Positions 39,752 to 49,803 are shown, counted from the first letter of the stretch. The stretch: 53,599 nt of DNA from Candidatus Babelota bacterium (GCA_023382795.1 JAHDWT010000006.1:1-53599), one strand, 5' to 3'. Notes: generated by a model from the letters alone, not told the origin. Numbers and translations: made by a program.

Positions 39752-41305
39752 CTACCTTGCATATTCAATGGCGCGCGACTCGCGAATAACGTTAACTTTT
39801 ATTTGCCCTGGGAAGCTCATTTCCTCTTCTATCTTCTTGGCAACATCCCGAGCAAGCGCTCTTGACTGCTCATCGGTTAGTCGATCCTCTTCAACAATAA
39901 TGCGAACTTCTCGGCCAGCCTGCAAAGCATATGCCTTTTTAATGCCTTCAAACGATTGTGCAATTTCTTCAAGTCGAGCCAACCGCTTAATGTATGCAGT
40001 AAGCGTTTCACGCCGCGCTCCGGGACGTGAAGCTGAAATAGTGTCGGCGATTACCACGAGTGGATCATAGATAGACATAAATGGTACTTCCTCATGATGC
40101 GCTGCAATAGCATTAACTATCAGTTGATCCTCTCCACAACGCTTAGCAATTTCCGCACCAAGTTGAGCATGAGGTCCTTCAACTTCTGCCGTTATTGCTT
40201 TTCCAAGATCGTGAAACAATCCTGCACGAAGAGCCATAGCACCATCAAGACCAAGTTCTTCTGCAATCATCCTGGCAAACACACCAACTTCTTTGCAATG
40301 TAGCAGTACGTTTTGCGAAAAACTGGTTCTAAAGTGTAATTTACCTAATAACGTGGTAATTTCTGCTTTAACACCTTGCAAATTGTATTCAAGTACCGCC
40401 TGATGACCATATTCTTCTATGATTTCATCAATTTCTTTTTCGCATTGTAATACTGTCTCTTCAATACGAGTTGGATTAATACGACCATCGGCAATCAATT
40501 TTTCGAGTGCCCGACGTGCTACTTCGCGACGTATTGGATTAAAGCCAGATATAGTAATAACCTCTGGTGTATCGCCTATCACGAATTCCATGCCAGTTGC
40601 CATTTCCAAGGCCTTGATGTTTCTCCCCTCTTTACCAATGATACGCCCCTTCATATCATCATTAGGAAGATGTACTACACCAGAAGAATGTGGACTCACC
40701 TGCTCAGCGGTATAGCGTTGCATGGCAGTAACCAAAATATTCACGGAACGATCTTTAGCTACGCGCTTTGTTTCTTCTTCGACTTTCTGTACCCACTTTT
40801 GACTCGTAAGCTTTACTTCATTTTCTAAGGTATCAAAAAGAACTTGTCGCGCTTCATCTTTAGTCATTGAACTTACACGTTCGAGTTTAACAATGAGCTC
40901 ATTATACAAATGCTTAATGCGGTCTTGCTCGGCACGAATTTCATCTTCTGAGCGTAAAATAGCACGTTCTTTTTGCTGCAATTCTTTACGCAATTCATCA
41001 AAGTGTTGTTCCCGTTTTTCCAGCGCCTCAAATTTAGCAGTAAGTTTTGCTTGTAAGCGATCAACCTCCAAACGCTCTTGCTTCATTTCAACTTCGAATT
41101 CACTGCGCTTTTTATAAATCTCATCTTTTATTTTTAATTGTGCCTCACGTCGCTCATTTTCTATTTCACGCTTTATCGATTTCAATTGATCTTGTGCGGT
41201 ACTGAGCATGCGTTTAACCGCATTTTTTTCCTGTTTCGCTTTAAGAAGAATAATGATGCCTGCGAGGATACCACCACCCCCGAGTAAATAACTGATTTCT
41301 ATCAT
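39752..41305 (-). CDS. rny: Ribonuclease Y
   Basis: Membrane-anchored endoribonuclease that starts mRNA decay. Order of parts in 517 aa: N-terminal membrane helix (~3-22), long coiled coil (~25-190), KH RNA-binding domain (KGRIIGKEGRNIKALE, ~220-270), HD domain with FHDLGKA (~335-430), and a C-terminal domain. The length and layout are canonical. A promoter and ~190-base leader precede it. Confidence 0.96.
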   Translation of the reverse strand: MIEISYLLGGGGILAGIIILLKAKQEKNAVKRMLSTAQDQLKSIKREIENERREAQLKIKDEIYKKRSEFEVEMKQERLEVDRLQAKLTAKFEALEKREQHFDELRKELQQKERAILRSEDEIRAEQDRIKHLYNELIVKLERVSSMTKDEARQVLFDTLENEVKLTSQKWVQKVEEETKRVAKDRSVNILVTAMQRYTAEQVSPHSSGVVHLPNDDMKGRIIGKEGRNIKALEMATGMEFVIGDTPEVITISGFNPIRREVARRALEKLIADGRINPTRIEETVLQCEKEIDEIIEEYGHQAVLEYNLQGVKAEITTLLGKLHFRTSFSQNVLLHCKEVGVFARMIAEELGLDGAMALRAGLFHDLGKAITAEVEGPHAQLGAEIAKRCGEDQLIVNAIAAHHEEVPFMSIYDPLVVIADTISASRPGARRETLTAYIKRLARLEEIAQSFEGIKKAYALQAGREVRIIVEEDRLTDEQSRALARDVAKKIEEEMSFPGQIKVNVIRESRAIEYAR

Positions 41306-41567
41306 GGCGATTTCCCATCTATTTTAAAATTTTCTTACTTTACCTGTGCTACTGCTACTCACAAACATAACACGGTCAAAGTATCCTTGAGCAAGAAACC
41401 CAGATAAGGGATCAAAGAGCTGCGGGTGCCCCATGGCATTTCCAGTTTAACTGGAATCAGACTAGAAATTATGAAAGTATATAAATAGACAACCAATAAC
41501 CCAGTATAGAAGATATGCAAAACTAATGCCTGAATCTAGCTTTAAATAACCTTAACAGGGGCCTATT
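41306..41567. other. Leader/intergenic region between zapA and rny
   Basis: No gene. On the - strand it contains a TTGGTT-17-CATAAT promoter and a hairpin TTCCAG-TTAAA-CTGGAA just downstream of the predicted start. A zapA-adjacent 6S RNA was considered but no closing stem was found. Confidence 0.4.
41468..41496 (-). promoter_or_regulatory. Promoter of rny
   Basis: Read on the - strand: TTGGTT, 17-base spacer, CATAAT. Confidence 0.4.
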
Positions 41568-41861
41568 TTAAAGTACCTCGCTACCACCACGTATTGCTTC
41601 AACAGCCTGTGCAAGTGCCTGAACCCTGCGAGAGTCCACATCTTTCTGGTTCTCTTTTTCTAATAATTCACTTGCAAGCTGCAACGCAACGAGTACAGTC
41701 GCTCGTTTAAGATCTTTAGATGGTATAGCAGGCAAAACGCGCGCAACTCGCTCATCTACTAAGCGAGCTGCGCGCGTTACAGATTCTTCCGTTTCATCAC
41801 TTACCAAAGAATAAACTTCTCCGGCAATGATTACTTTGTATGGTTTTCTATTTTCACTCAT
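41568..41861 (-). CDS. zapA: Cell division protein ZapA
   Basis: A 97-aa ZapA-family protein that bundles FtsZ filaments. It has the N-terminal beta part (YKVIIAGEVYSLVSDE), helix (VTRAARLVDERVARV) and C-terminal coiled coil (VALQLASELLEKE). ATG 41861 is one base past the stop of the upstream coiled-coil gene, so translation is coupled; a longer TTG start (41891) would overlap that gene. Pairing with a coiled-coil partner resembles ZapA-ZapB. Confidence 0.85.
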   Translation of the reverse strand: MSENRKPYKVIIAGEVYSLVSDETEESVTRAARLVDERVARVLPAIPSKDLKRATVLVALQLASELLEKENQKDVDSRRVQALAQAVEAIRGGSEVL

Positions 41862-41862
41862 A

Positions 41863-42237
41863 TTATTGTTCTTGTTCAACAAGTGAATCAATACTGCTAA
41901 TCAAATCATCAACAAGCATTTTGGTTAACGCTTTCTCCTGATGAAAATCTTCAAGATCTGTTTTGGCTTCCATCACTGACGATTCGAACATTTCAATATT
42001 CTTTTTGAGCGCAATAATTTCATCTTGCTGCTTGGCACATTCCTCACGCAACCTAGTATGATCCAGCTTCAATGATGCCAGTTCGCTTTGAGCCGATTGT
42101 GCTACGGCCTGTAGCTCTGCACATTCCATGTTTTTTTGCTCTATATTCTTGGAAAGGAGCTCATTTTCTGATTTCAAACGAGCAACATATTCCAACAAAT
42201 TGGCAAGCTTCTTCTCAAGGACACCTAAAACATCCAT
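41863..42237 (-). CDS. Coiled-coil protein, ZapB-like by position
   Basis: A 124-aa protein that is almost entirely heptad coiled coil (LANLLEYVARLKSENELLSKN, LKLDHTRLREECAKQQDEIIALKKNI). GGGGGAG precedes ATG 42237. Its coupling to zapA suggests it is the ZapB-type partner that links ZapA to other division proteins; sequence alone does not prove that, since coiled coils look alike. Confidence 0.7.
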   Translation of the reverse strand: MDVLGVLEKKLANLLEYVARLKSENELLSKNIEQKNMECAELQAVAQSAQSELASLKLDHTRLREECAKQQDEIIALKKNIEMFESSVMEAKTDLEDFHQEKALTKMLVDDLISSIDSLVEQEQ

Positions 42238-42279
42238 ACAACTCCCCCTTTTTGAGTCACTGATTCAATACGTTTTGCA

Positions 42280-42308
42280 GTCTAATATTCTGCAAACTTT
42301 TTTGTCAA
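42280..42308 (-). promoter_or_regulatory. Promoter of the coiled-coil-zapA pair
   Basis: Read on the - strand: perfect TTGACA, 17-base spacer, weak TTAGAC. A stem GTTTGCAG/CTGCAAAAC overlaps it. Confidence 0.35.
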
Positions 42309-42316
42309 GCAACTCA

Positions 42317-42664
42317 TTACCCTTGAGCTATATGCGCAATTTGTGCAAAAATGGCTGGTTCGTAAATAGCTAACTGACTCAACATCTTTCTGTTAAGCAT
42401 TACTTGTTCACGTTTTAAACCCGCCATAAGCTGGCTATATGATAACCCGGATTGCTCTGCTCCAGCTTTAATACGAGAAATAAACAAGGCTCGCATGTCA
42501 CGCTTTTTGAGCTTGCGTCCTTTGTACGCGAATGCCATCGCACGAATTAAAGTTTCACTCGCACGTTTAAAAACATTTTTACGTTGTCCCCAATAACCTT
42601 TGGTTTCTTTTAACAAACGCTTATGTCTTTTTTTGGTAACAATACCACGTTTAACTCTACTCAT
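42317..42664 (-). CDS. rplT: Large ribosomal subunit protein bL20
   Basis: A 115-aa rRNA-binding assembly protein (MSRVKRGIVTKKRHKRLLK, YWGQRKNVFKRASE). It ends the conserved infC-rpmI-rplT operon; in other bacteria L20 represses this operon by binding its leader. Confidence 0.97.
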   Translation of the reverse strand: MSRVKRGIVTKKRHKRLLKETKGYWGQRKNVFKRASETLIRAMAFAYKGRKLKKRDMRALFISRIKAGAEQSGLSYSQLMAGLKREQVMLNRKMLSQLAIYEPAIFAQIAHIAQG

Positions 42665-42697
42665 TATTTGACCTCAATCAATTAAATGCACACGGTT

Positions 42698-42892
42698 TTA
42701 ATAAGGAAGTAATGGAGCAATATGCCTATAATCAACACTGCTTACATAAGCCATTTTGCCAAGATTACGCTTGGTTTTTCTACTTTTCCCTGTAAGCAAA
42801 TGGCGCTTAAAAGCTTTTCTCCGCTTTATTTTGCCACTTCCACATTTTTTAAAACGTTTTTTTGCAGCGGAATTTGTTTTAACTTTTGGCAT
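42698..42892 (-). CDS. rpmI: Large ribosomal subunit protein bL35
   Basis: A 64-aa basic protein ([34 protein letters not shown]) in the standard place between infC and rplT. Confidence 0.96.
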   Translation of the reverse strand: MPKVKTNSAAKKRFKKCGSGKIKRRKAFKRHLLTGKSRKTKRNLGKMAYVSSVDYRHIAPLLPY

Positions 42893-42915
42893 ATCTATAA
42901 CCTTTTACGAACAAA

Positions 42916-43485
42916 CTATTTTGTTTTTAAGTAGTAAATACGAGACCACACTTTGCCCATAGCAGCCTCTTGCTCTTGTACGAGTTGATCAAGTAAGCCT
43001 TTTTCGGCAAGTGTGGTATTAATTTTTTCAAAAAACTCACTGCCGCGCTCTTCACGCGTTGCAAGCTCACGCCCTCTGAATTCTAAGGTGATTTTTACCC
43101 GTTTGCCATCATGCAGAAAATCAATTGCTTGATTCATCTTAGTTTGATAATCATGCTCAGCAATCTTGGGCTTCATCTTAACTTCTTTAACAAGAACAAC
43201 CTTTTGACGCTTTTTAGCTTCAGCTTGTTTCTTTTTCTTTGCGTACTGCGCCTTGCCATAATCCATGATTTTGACAACAGGCACACCTTCGGATCCTTGT
43301 TCAGCAATAACTACCGCATCAAGCCCAGCACGGCTCGCAGCGAATAACATTTCTTCACGAGAAACTATGCCGATATTTTCACCTTCATTGGTGATAAGCT
43401 GAACACGAGGGAATCTAATTTTTTCATTAATAAGCACTGCTGGCGCAGACTTTTTAGTATTAACGTCTTTCAATGTTAAAAACAT
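42916..43485 (-). CDS. infC: Translation initiation factor IF-3
   Basis: A 189-aa factor that keeps the small ribosomal subunit free and checks initiator tRNA pairing. Both domains are present: N-terminal INEKIRFPRVQLI..GENIGIVSREEML and C-terminal KEVKMKPKIAEHDYQTK, ITLEFRGRE. At the 5' end the AAGG ribosome site touches ATG 43485 directly (AAGGATG); TTG four codons later (43473) has better spacing. An unusual start would match the non-AUG autoregulated starts known for infC, so the exact start is uncertain. Confidence 0.95.
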   Translation of the reverse strand: MFLTLKDVNTKKSAPAVLINEKIRFPRVQLITNEGENIGIVSREEMLFAASRAGLDAVVIAEQGSEGVPVVKIMDYGKAQYAKKKKQAEAKKRQKVVLVKEVKMKPKIAEHDYQTKMNQAIDFLHDGKRVKITLEFRGRELATREERGSEFFEKINTTLAEKGLLDQLVQEQEAAMGKVWSRIYYLKTK

Positions 43486-43525
43486 CCTTATTTAAAAGAC
43501 ACATAAATAACCGATTTTACCGACA

Positions 43526-44590
43526 TTATTCTTCTGTTTCAACGGCTGTAGAGGTCATTTTGCCCATGCGAATGCTTTCATGCACTTGCTCGGCAATCAC
43601 TCGTTGTGCTTCTTTGTTATTTTTGAGATAAACTAGCGCCTGTTCTCTACCCTGGGCAATTTTTTCACTATTATGAGAAAACCAAGAACCAGACTGAACG
43701 ATAACACCATAATGCAGTGATGCATCTAACAAATCAAGCTCTTTGCTAATCCCTTCATTAAATAAAAGATCAAGCTCAACTTTTTTAAATGGTGGCGCCA
43801 TTTTATTTTTAACTACTTTGACACAAATTCTATTACCAATTTGCGCATCATTTTTCTTAAGACTTGCTATCTTGCGCACATCAAGACGCATAGATGCATA
43901 GAATTTTAAGGCCTTACCACCCGTTGTTGTTTCATTGCTTGCAAAGGCCATACCGCCAATAGTGTTACGTATCTGATTAATAAAGATAAGAACTGTTTTA
44001 GATTTATGGACTACGGGCGTCAGCTTACGCAACGCTTGAGACATCAAACGAGCCTGCAATCCCACATGGGCATCACCCATGTCGCCCTCTAATTCAGCCT
44101 TTGGAACAAGCGCTGCAACTGAGTCGACTACGATAACGTCTACGGCCCCTGATCTGACCAACATGTCCACAATATCAAGTGCCTGTTCACCGTAATCTGG
44201 TTGAGAAATAATAAGATCATCAACATTTACACCCAAGCGAGCGGCATGAGCCGAGTCAAGCGCGTGTTCGGCATCAATAAATGCACAAATTCCACCATTC
44301 TTTTGTGCCTGGGCTATAACATGCAATGCCAATGTAGTTTTTCCTGAAGATTCTGGCCCGTAGATTTCTACGACACGACCAACTGGCAACCCACCTATGC
44401 CAACCGCCTGATCAATGAGAATCGAACCGGTCGAAACAGCCTCGACCTTAGTTGAGACAGCTTGGCCAAGTAGCATAACTGCCCCATTGCCATAATGTTT
44501 GTCAATTTGTGCAAACGTAACTTCGAGTGCCTTCTTTTTTAAATCAATATCTCTTACTTGATTTTGCATAGGTTGTTTTGGTGATGCCAT
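43526..44590 (-). CDS. recA: Recombinase RecA
   Basis: DNA strand-exchange ATPase, 354 aa. P-loop GPESSGKTT at 78-86, Walker [11 protein letters not shown], and the DNA-binding loop region QALRKLTP...INQIRN are intact. Start ATG 44590 has AGGTAGGG upstream. It follows the PpiD-like gene by 26 bases. No LexA box was recognised in the short upstream gap, so SOS control is not evident. Confidence 0.97.
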   Translation of the reverse strand: MASPKQPMQNQVRDIDLKKKALEVTFAQIDKHYGNGAVMLLGQAVSTKVEAVSTGSILIDQAVGIGGLPVGRVVEIYGPESSGKTTLALHVIAQAQKNGGICAFIDAEHALDSAHAARLGVNVDDLIISQPDYGEQALDIVDMLVRSGAVDVIVVDSVAALVPKAELEGDMGDAHVGLQARLMSQALRKLTPVVHKSKTVLIFINQIRNTIGGMAFASNETTTGGKALKFYASMRLDVRKIASLKKNDAQIGNRICVKVVKNKMAPPFKKVELDLLFNEGISKELDLLDASLHYGVIVQSGSWFSHNSEKIAQGREQALVYLKNNKEAQRVIAEQVHESIRMGKMTSTAVETEE

Positions 44591-44616
44591 GACCCTACCT
44601 AATTTTCTTATTGAAA

Positions 44617-46572
44617 TTATCTTGTTGCCGTCAATAACGATTCATTGACCTTAATTGTAGCATTTCTACTTAAAGAAGCAACAAACCCTGCACCGAGCAA
44701 TCGCTTATATTCAGATTGCAGTTGTTTTTTCAACTTGTCTTTCTCTTGCGCAAACTCATCGTCATCGAATGGCGCTATTGTCTCTAGACGGACAATAAAT
44801 CCGTCTAAATCAACCTTAGCCTCTCCTACACCACCCGGAACGGTAATTGAAAACATGGCATCAACAGGGAGGCCTTCTTTTTGCAAACGAGCAATCCCTT
44901 CGGCATCAGATTTCTTAAGAGCAGCTGGGGTCTTCAGGCTCGCACCAAACTGTTTTGCCAATTGGGCAAAATCACCTGTCTTCGCCAACTCCTTGGCTCG
45001 CGCCAAGTCCTGTTGAAGAGATTCCATTGCTTTTTCTTGGTAATAATCCTGGGAAACAGTATCTTTAAGCGATTCAAAACTTGGTAAATATGGTTTGTTT
45101 AACGTAACGAGCTGAACGAGATACCCCTTATCACCATCCACATAAAATCCATAATCGCCCTGTTGTTTAATCCTGAAAAGCGTCTTATTCTGCGCTGATG
45201 CATCATCGCGAGATACAAGTGCGATATTACGAACAGATCCAATTGCTTTTTTAGCCAACTGATCAACCGATAATTCACCAGAAACAGCTTTTTGTGCTTC
45301 TTGAGCAAATTGTTCTTTGAATTTTTTCAATTTCAATGTCTTTTCAATATCTTTATAAACACTTTTGAGCGACTTATAGGTAGCTGCTTTTTTACTTACG
45401 CGCTGAATAATTTCTGCACCAGCGTCGGTAACAATGACCTCAGAAATATCGCCATCGTTCTGTAGAAGAAATGCCGCGCGGTCAAAAGCTTTGTGGTGAG
45501 TTCCACGGCTAAAGAGCGGCATTAATCCACCTTGTTGTGCAGTAGCCTCATCTTGAGAAAATTCACGTGCTTTTTCTGCAAATGCGGCCGGTGAATTAAT
45601 GAGTTCTGCACGCAGTTTCTGTGCTTGTTCATATACCGCTTGCATCGATGTGTCATGATCGGCTTTTAGCAAAATACGGCGAACTTGTACCTGTGGCCCC
45701 TCTTCTAGAAATTCGTTCTTCTTATGCTCATGATAATAGGAGGTTATTATATCGTCATCTACGGCAACCCCATGAGAATCCATGCCGAATTCCCATACCT
45801 TTCCAGCACGTTGCTCAGGCATCCAGTATTGTTTGGATACGTTATTTCTTTGCTCGAAAAATTCTTTCAGCTGTTCATCGATGACAGGCGATTGTTGAGC
45901 TTTAGTGCGATAATTTCCAAAATTAAAATGCAGCAACGAATAGTTTTTTGCTAAATATTCTTCTTGATATCGTTCTTTCACTACAAACTCTGGCACATAT
46001 AAGGCGCCATCCAATATATCAAGAAGCGTGCGTCTTTCGAGAACTTGGTCAACCTTTTGCTCAAAGTCACTCATCGAAATACGCATACGCTGCAGATAAG
46101 CGCGCAATGCCTGCGCATTGATGCCATGATACGGATCTAGAACAAACATGGGAACTAAATCAGATAATTCTTGTTGGATAAAGAGAGGAGATGCAAGTTT
46201 CTCGGTGACAAACGCAAGGCTTACACGTAATTTCATAGACTGGGCAACTTGGATCAACAGTTCATCGCGAACCAATGATTCAAGCGCAAAAACTCTTGGA
46301 TCAGCACTAGCTCCCAATGATTGCAATAACATATCTGCAAGTTGTCCATATTGTTGCCGCAACATCTGTATCCTTGCTTCCTGGCTCCGAGCCCTAAAAA
46401 TAAATTCTGCATAAGAAACCTTAGAGCCATTTATTTGAGCAATCCAATCCGAGGTGCGCATATCACGGATAAGTTGTGGAATACTAAAAACACCTGCTAG
46501 AGCTAAAATTACAAGCCATAAGAATATTTTATAGGTGTTTGATTTGAAGCTTTTACGTATCGCAATAATCAT
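44617..46572 (-). CDS. PpiD/SurA-type membrane-anchored peptidyl-prolyl isomerase
   Basis: A 651-aa periplasmic folding factor. One membrane helix (~16-35) is followed by a SurA-like N-terminal chaperone region (~45-260) and a parvulin domain (~285-395, [29 protein letters not shown]), then a second helical part. This is the PpiD layout, so it probably helps exported proteins fold as they leave the Sec channel. AAGGA precedes ATG 46572. Confidence 0.88.
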   Translation of the reverse strand: MIIAIRKSFKSNTYKIFLWLVILALAGVFSIPQLIRDMRTSDWIAQINGSKVSYAEFIFRARSQEARIQMLRQQYGQLADMLLQSLGASADPRVFALESLVRDELLIQVAQSMKLRVSLAFVTEKLASPLFIQQELSDLVPMFVLDPYHGINAQALRAYLQRMRISMSDFEQKVDQVLERRTLLDILDGALYVPEFVVKERYQEEYLAKNYSLLHFNFGNYRTKAQQSPVIDEQLKEFFEQRNNVSKQYWMPEQRAGKVWEFGMDSHGVAVDDDIITSYYHEHKKNEFLEEGPQVQVRRILLKADHDTSMQAVYEQAQKLRAELINSPAAFAEKAREFSQDEATAQQGGLMPLFSRGTHHKAFDRAAFLLQNDGDISEVIVTDAGAEIIQRVSKKAATYKSLKSVYKDIEKTLKLKKFKEQFAQEAQKAVSGELSVDQLAKKAIGSVRNIALVSRDDASAQNKTLFRIKQQGDYGFYVDGDKGYLVQLVTLNKPYLPSFESLKDTVSQDYYQEKAMESLQQDLARAKELAKTGDFAQLAKQFGASLKTPAALKKSDAEGIARLQKEGLPVDAMFSITVPGGVGEAKVDLDGFIVRLETIAPFDDDEFAQEKDKLKKQLQSEYKRLLGAGFVASLSRNATIKVNESLLTATR

Positions 46573-46596
46573 GAAATATCCTTCATCTTCCCAAAT

Positions 46597-47283
46597 TTAT
46601 CCACGACAATGTACTATGCGAACATCGCTAAGTCGCTCTTGCTGCTTAACAACATTTACCAACGCCACCAATTCTTGTTCTTCAGCATATGAACCGGTTA
46701 CTACCTGGTACCAAGTTACCGTACGCCCCTTCGCCGTTTTGCTTGTCCGCTTCTTTACCGACACGGGTATGTGATTTTTTGTACGTACACGCTCTGCAAA
46801 ACGTTCGGCTCCCGATAATGAGCCAAAACCTATAAGTTCTGCGTAGCACGGAGTCTTGTTTTCAGAGGAAGAAGGATCAGGTTGTTCAGAGGCTTCTTCA
46901 GGAGTTATTGTTGACGCATCTGAAGAAATATTACTGGATTGAGCCGTTGCTGCACTATCTCCGGCCACAAGTACGGTTGTTTCCTGTTCTTCTACTACCT
47001 CGTCAAGTTCATCAGTGTTAGTCGACTGGTGAGCGTCTTTAGAATCGGCCGCTCCACAAAGCGCAACGAAAATTTGGTCAGCAAGAGAATCACGTTCCGT
47101 ACTTCTGCAGAAGGTCTCTTCTAGAGCGTGTTTTTTACCCAAAAAATATCCACTCATAAATACGCTCACCAAAATTACCACCACGCTTGCTACCAAAAGC
47201 CCTGTATAGCGAGCTGGAATCATAATTCCCTCTTGTGTGCTTTGATCAGCGGATGAATAATTATCTTTTTCGTATTTGCTCAT
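46597..47283 (-). CDS. SPOR-domain membrane protein
   Basis: From ATG 47283 a 228-aa protein with a cytosolic tail, one membrane helix (~27-48), an acidic/Ser-rich linker (~75-140) and a C-terminal SPOR domain (~145-228, CYAELIGFGSLSGAERFAERV, VTWYQVVTGSY). SPOR domains bind denuded glycan at the septum, so it is likely a divisome protein of the FtsN/DedD kind. An in-frame ATG 47304 would overlap miaA. No strong ribosome site decides the start. Confidence 0.8.
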   Translation of the reverse strand: MSKYEKDNYSSADQSTQEGIMIPARYTGLLVASVVVILVSVFMSGYFLGKKHALEETFCRSTERDSLADQIFVALCGAADSKDAHQSTNTDELDEVVEEQETTVLVAGDSAATAQSSNISSDASTITPEEASEQPDPSSSENKTPCYAELIGFGSLSGAERFAERVRTKNHIPVSVKKRTSKTAKGRTVTWYQVVTGSYAEEQELVALVNVVKQQERLSDVRIVHCRG

Positions 47284-47296
47284 AGAAACACCACAT

Positions 47297-48286
47297 CTAA
47301 CCATTGTTTGCGGAATAAGCCTGTACGTGCTCTGACAGTTCCTTTATATATAAATCAACACTCGATAAAGTCAAGTTAATGCTCCTTATAGATGCTGTAT
47401 ATGAACACTGGGCACGCGATTCACGTTCAACGGCATGAGCCAAATTTCCCCAAAATGTTTCCTGACGCTTGGCATAATTTCTCGTTTTTTGGGCGATCGC
47501 TGCACTCAGTTCATCAAGATTCTTGTAGCGGCATCCTCTTAGAAAATCGATAATGTCATCGTAGCCGATAAGCTTTTTTTTATAGAGAAACTGCTCCCAC
47601 GGCGTTCCCATAAGCGCCTTTACCTCATCGATCCAGCCACTCTTAATCATATCCGCAGTTCGCTGATTAATACGCATATACAAATCATCGCGCGAACGTG
47701 TTAGCCTGATCATTAAAAATGATGCTGGGGGATCATACCGCGGCACAAACTCAGACGGCTTTTTTCCTGTAGTATGCCAAATGTCAAGCGCACAACAGAT
47801 GCGATATTTATCTTGAGGGTAGATACGTGCCGCGCGATCGGGATCAATTGCATGTAACCGTTGCCACAGTTCTTCAGAGGAATCATCTCGGTAGCGCTCA
47901 TCACGAAAATGAGCAGTTCTCGGTTGATCATCAAATCCACAAAGCGGAAATAAGAGCGATTTTATATAAAAACCAGATCCACCTACAAGCAGAGGAGTAA
48001 TGCTTTTTTTCCAAAGCGCATCAAAAATCGCCAATGTCTCTCGCCTGTATTCTTGCACACTAAAATTGACCGGTTCAGCAATACTATCAAAAAGATAATG
48101 CTCAACTGGGGCTGATTGCCAGTCAGGCTTTGCGGTGCCTATGGTTAACGGGGTATAAAATTGGCCAAGATCGGCGTTCACAACATGTGCTTGATCAAGA
48201 GCACGTGCAAGCTCCAAAGAAAAATCGGTTTTACCAACTCCTGTTGGCCCATAAATAATAATAAAATAAGGTTTTTTGGTTTTCAT
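47297..48286 (-). CDS. miaA: tRNA dimethylallyltransferase
   Basis: Adds an isopentenyl group to A37 of tRNAs reading U-initial codons; 329 aa. P-loop GPTGVGKTDFS at the N terminus, IGTAKP and PLLVGGSGFYIKSLL are typical; the usual DSMQVY segment is changed to ADLGQFY. Start ATG 48286 has no ribosome site and a -10 element lies only about 7 bases away, so the mRNA may be leaderless. The SPOR gene follows. Confidence 0.93.
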   Translation of the reverse strand: MKTKKPYFIIIYGPTGVGKTDFSLELARALDQAHVVNADLGQFYTPLTIGTAKPDWQSAPVEHYLFDSIAEPVNFSVQEYRRETLAIFDALWKKSITPLLVGGSGFYIKSLLFPLCGFDDQPRTAHFRDERYRDDSSEELWQRLHAIDPDRAARIYPQDKYRICCALDIWHTTGKKPSEFVPRYDPPASFLMIRLTRSRDDLYMRINQRTADMIKSGWIDEVKALMGTPWEQFLYKKKLIGYDDIIDFLRGCRYKNLDELSAAIAQKTRNYAKRQETFWGNLAHAVERESRAQCSYTASIRSINLTLSSVDLYIKELSEHVQAYSANNG

Positions 48287-48293
48287 GAGGTGA

Positions 48294-48302
48294 AGTATAT
48301 CA
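48294..48302 (-). promoter_or_regulatory. Extended -10 promoter directly before miaA
   Basis: Read on the - strand: TGATATACT, ending ~7 bases before the miaA ATG. Confidence 0.5.
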
Positions 48303-48306
48303 CAAA

Positions 48307-48358
48307 GATAAAAAAATGATTCCCAATCTGTTATACATAAGACAAACAGATTGGGAAT
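48307..48358 (-). terminator. Terminator after carD
   Basis: A 13-bp perfect stem TTCCCAATCTGTT / AACAGATTGGGAA with a 12-base loop; on the - strand it is followed by TCATTTTTTTATC. It separates carD from miaA. Confidence 0.9.
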
Positions 48359-48380
48359 AGTCTGTAATTATACCAAAAAT

Positions 48381-48902
48381 CTAGAGCACCTTTGCCGCAC
48401 CAAACATAGTTTTCTTGGAAAACGAAGCCCGTAATTCTTGCATTGCCTCATCAAGCGCTAAGCTTTTAACCTCAGAAATTTCTTCAGCCAGAAGAAATTC
48501 AGTTTGATGTAATAGATTTTTTTCGCCAAACGAAAGCTCTTTTTGCGTTGCAATCCAATGAAGATTGCGGTAAATTACACCGATTTCTCCTAGATCGCCG
48601 CTTCTTAATCTGCGCTGATAATCTTTGCTGCGTTTATTCCAATTAGTTAACGATGCATCAGTGTATACGCGTGTCGGTTCTGCTAATAACGCAAAAATAC
48701 CATCGATGTTTTGACGAGAACACAGCTTCCTGATACCTGCCGCGGCAAGATTACTCACCGGAACCAAAACCGTCATATCTTTATTGATGAATTTGAGCTC
48801 AAAGAATTTTTCAATATGATCGCCAAGTTTTTTTTCTACGATTTTGCTTATTCTTGCGACTCCATGACCCGGATATACAATTTTTTCATCCAGAGAAAAC
48901 AT
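48381..48902 (-). CDS. CarD/CdnL-family transcription regulator
   Basis: A 173-aa protein with the RNA-polymerase-interaction domain at the N terminus (IVYPGHGVARISKI, FFELKFINKDMTVLVPV) and a helical DNA-binding C terminus with the conserved Trp-like segment W-x-x-R (NWNKRSKDYQRRL). CarD binds RNA polymerase beta and stabilises open promoters, especially at rRNA genes. GGGAG precedes ATG 48902. Own promoter and terminator, so monocistronic. Confidence 0.92.
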   Translation of the reverse strand: MFSLDEKIVYPGHGVARISKIVEKKLGDHIEKFFELKFINKDMTVLVPVSNLAAAGIRKLCSRQNIDGIFALLAEPTRVYTDASLTNWNKRSKDYQRRLRSGDLGEIGVIYRNLHWIATQKELSFGEKNLLHQTEFLLAEEISEVKSLALDEAMQELRASFSKKTMFGAAKVL

Positions 48903-48960
48903 ATGCTCCCTTTCTTACAAAGGAATCATGTGACTGGAACAAGCCTTACTCGCGTACACG

Positions 48961-48969
48961 AGTATAGCA
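48961..48969 (-). promoter_or_regulatory. Extended -10 promoter of carD
   Basis: Read on the - strand: TGCTATACT, ~60 bases before carD; the -35 is weak. Confidence 0.5.
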
Positions 48970-49003
48970 CAAAATACCTGTTTACGCTATGAAGTCGCCT
49001 CCC

Positions 49004-49696
49004 TCAAGACGACTGCGCTGGTGGCATTGGGACCGATTGTGCAAAATTTTTAATAATACTGAAAAACATACTTGAAACTACTACAGGGGGTACCCACCAG
49101 TATTTTTTTAGCCAAGCAATCCATGTTTTATTTTCATCAATACCGTAATCTTTCATGATAACGGTAAACTGAACAAGGCAATCATCAAGTATTTCTAGAA
49201 TTTCCTTAATAGGCAGTACGCTAACTCGCTGGTATAATGCGATGGCGCTTTGTAAAAATGCAGCATCAATAGCTGGTGTAGCAACAGATCTATTCTGCAA
49301 GTAAGCAGTAAAGATATTTTTGTAAATAGAAAATAATAAAATAGACATTTCACGCAAGAATATCTCACTTTCTACGTCCTGATATTCAGTAATAAATAGA
49401 CGCCACATGACAAAGAGAGGGTCCAAACTCTCTTCATTGAGCATTTTCTTGACGCAAATTCGTAAAAGTCCGTGGGTAAAATCGGCAATATCATCAATAA
49501 AAATAAATCTATTGGGTGCTTTATAGGGGAGGAGTTTTAAGAGCTTATTTTTTGTATTAAACTGTTCTAGTATTTCAATGTGAGGCTTTAATCTTTTGAT
49601 AGTCACATTGACATCGAGAGAATCGGCCCGAGCGAAGCCGCAAAGGCTCACTACAAAAACCACCAAAAGGCAATATCTGGCACCAAATTGTTTCAT
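49004..49696 (-). CDS. Exported helical protein of unknown function
   Basis: A 230-aa protein with a signal peptide ending near ARA24 (CLLVVFVVSLCGFARA). The mature part is mostly helical (LLRICVKKMLNEESLDPLFVMW) with a hydrophobic segment near the C terminus (WWVPPVVVSSMFFSII) that could anchor it. AAGGAG precedes ATG 49696. No family recognised; similar short exported helical proteins are spread over this window. Confidence 0.7.
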   Translation of the reverse strand: MKQFGARYCLLVVFVVSLCGFARADSLDVNVTIKRLKPHIEILEQFNTKNKLLKLLPYKAPNRFIFIDDIADFTHGLLRICVKKMLNEESLDPLFVMWRLFITEYQDVESEIFLREMSILLFSIYKNIFTAYLQNRSVATPAIDAAFLQSAIALYQRVSVLPIKEILEILDDCLVQFTVIMKDYGIDENKTWIAWLKKYWWVPPVVVSSMFFSIIKNFAQSVPMPPAQSS

Positions 49697-49803
49697 AAGA
49701 AACTCCTTTTACTCTATAACCAACCTCAATTACTAAAGTTGCCACAGCCTACTAAGGGTATTAAATAAAAGTAAAGACTTAGGTTCAATGCCATGGGATT
49801 ATA

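Noticed and set aside
41306-41567. 6S RNA beside zapA
   Set aside because: The position is suggestive, but I could not find the long closing stem or central bubble; only a short hairpin.
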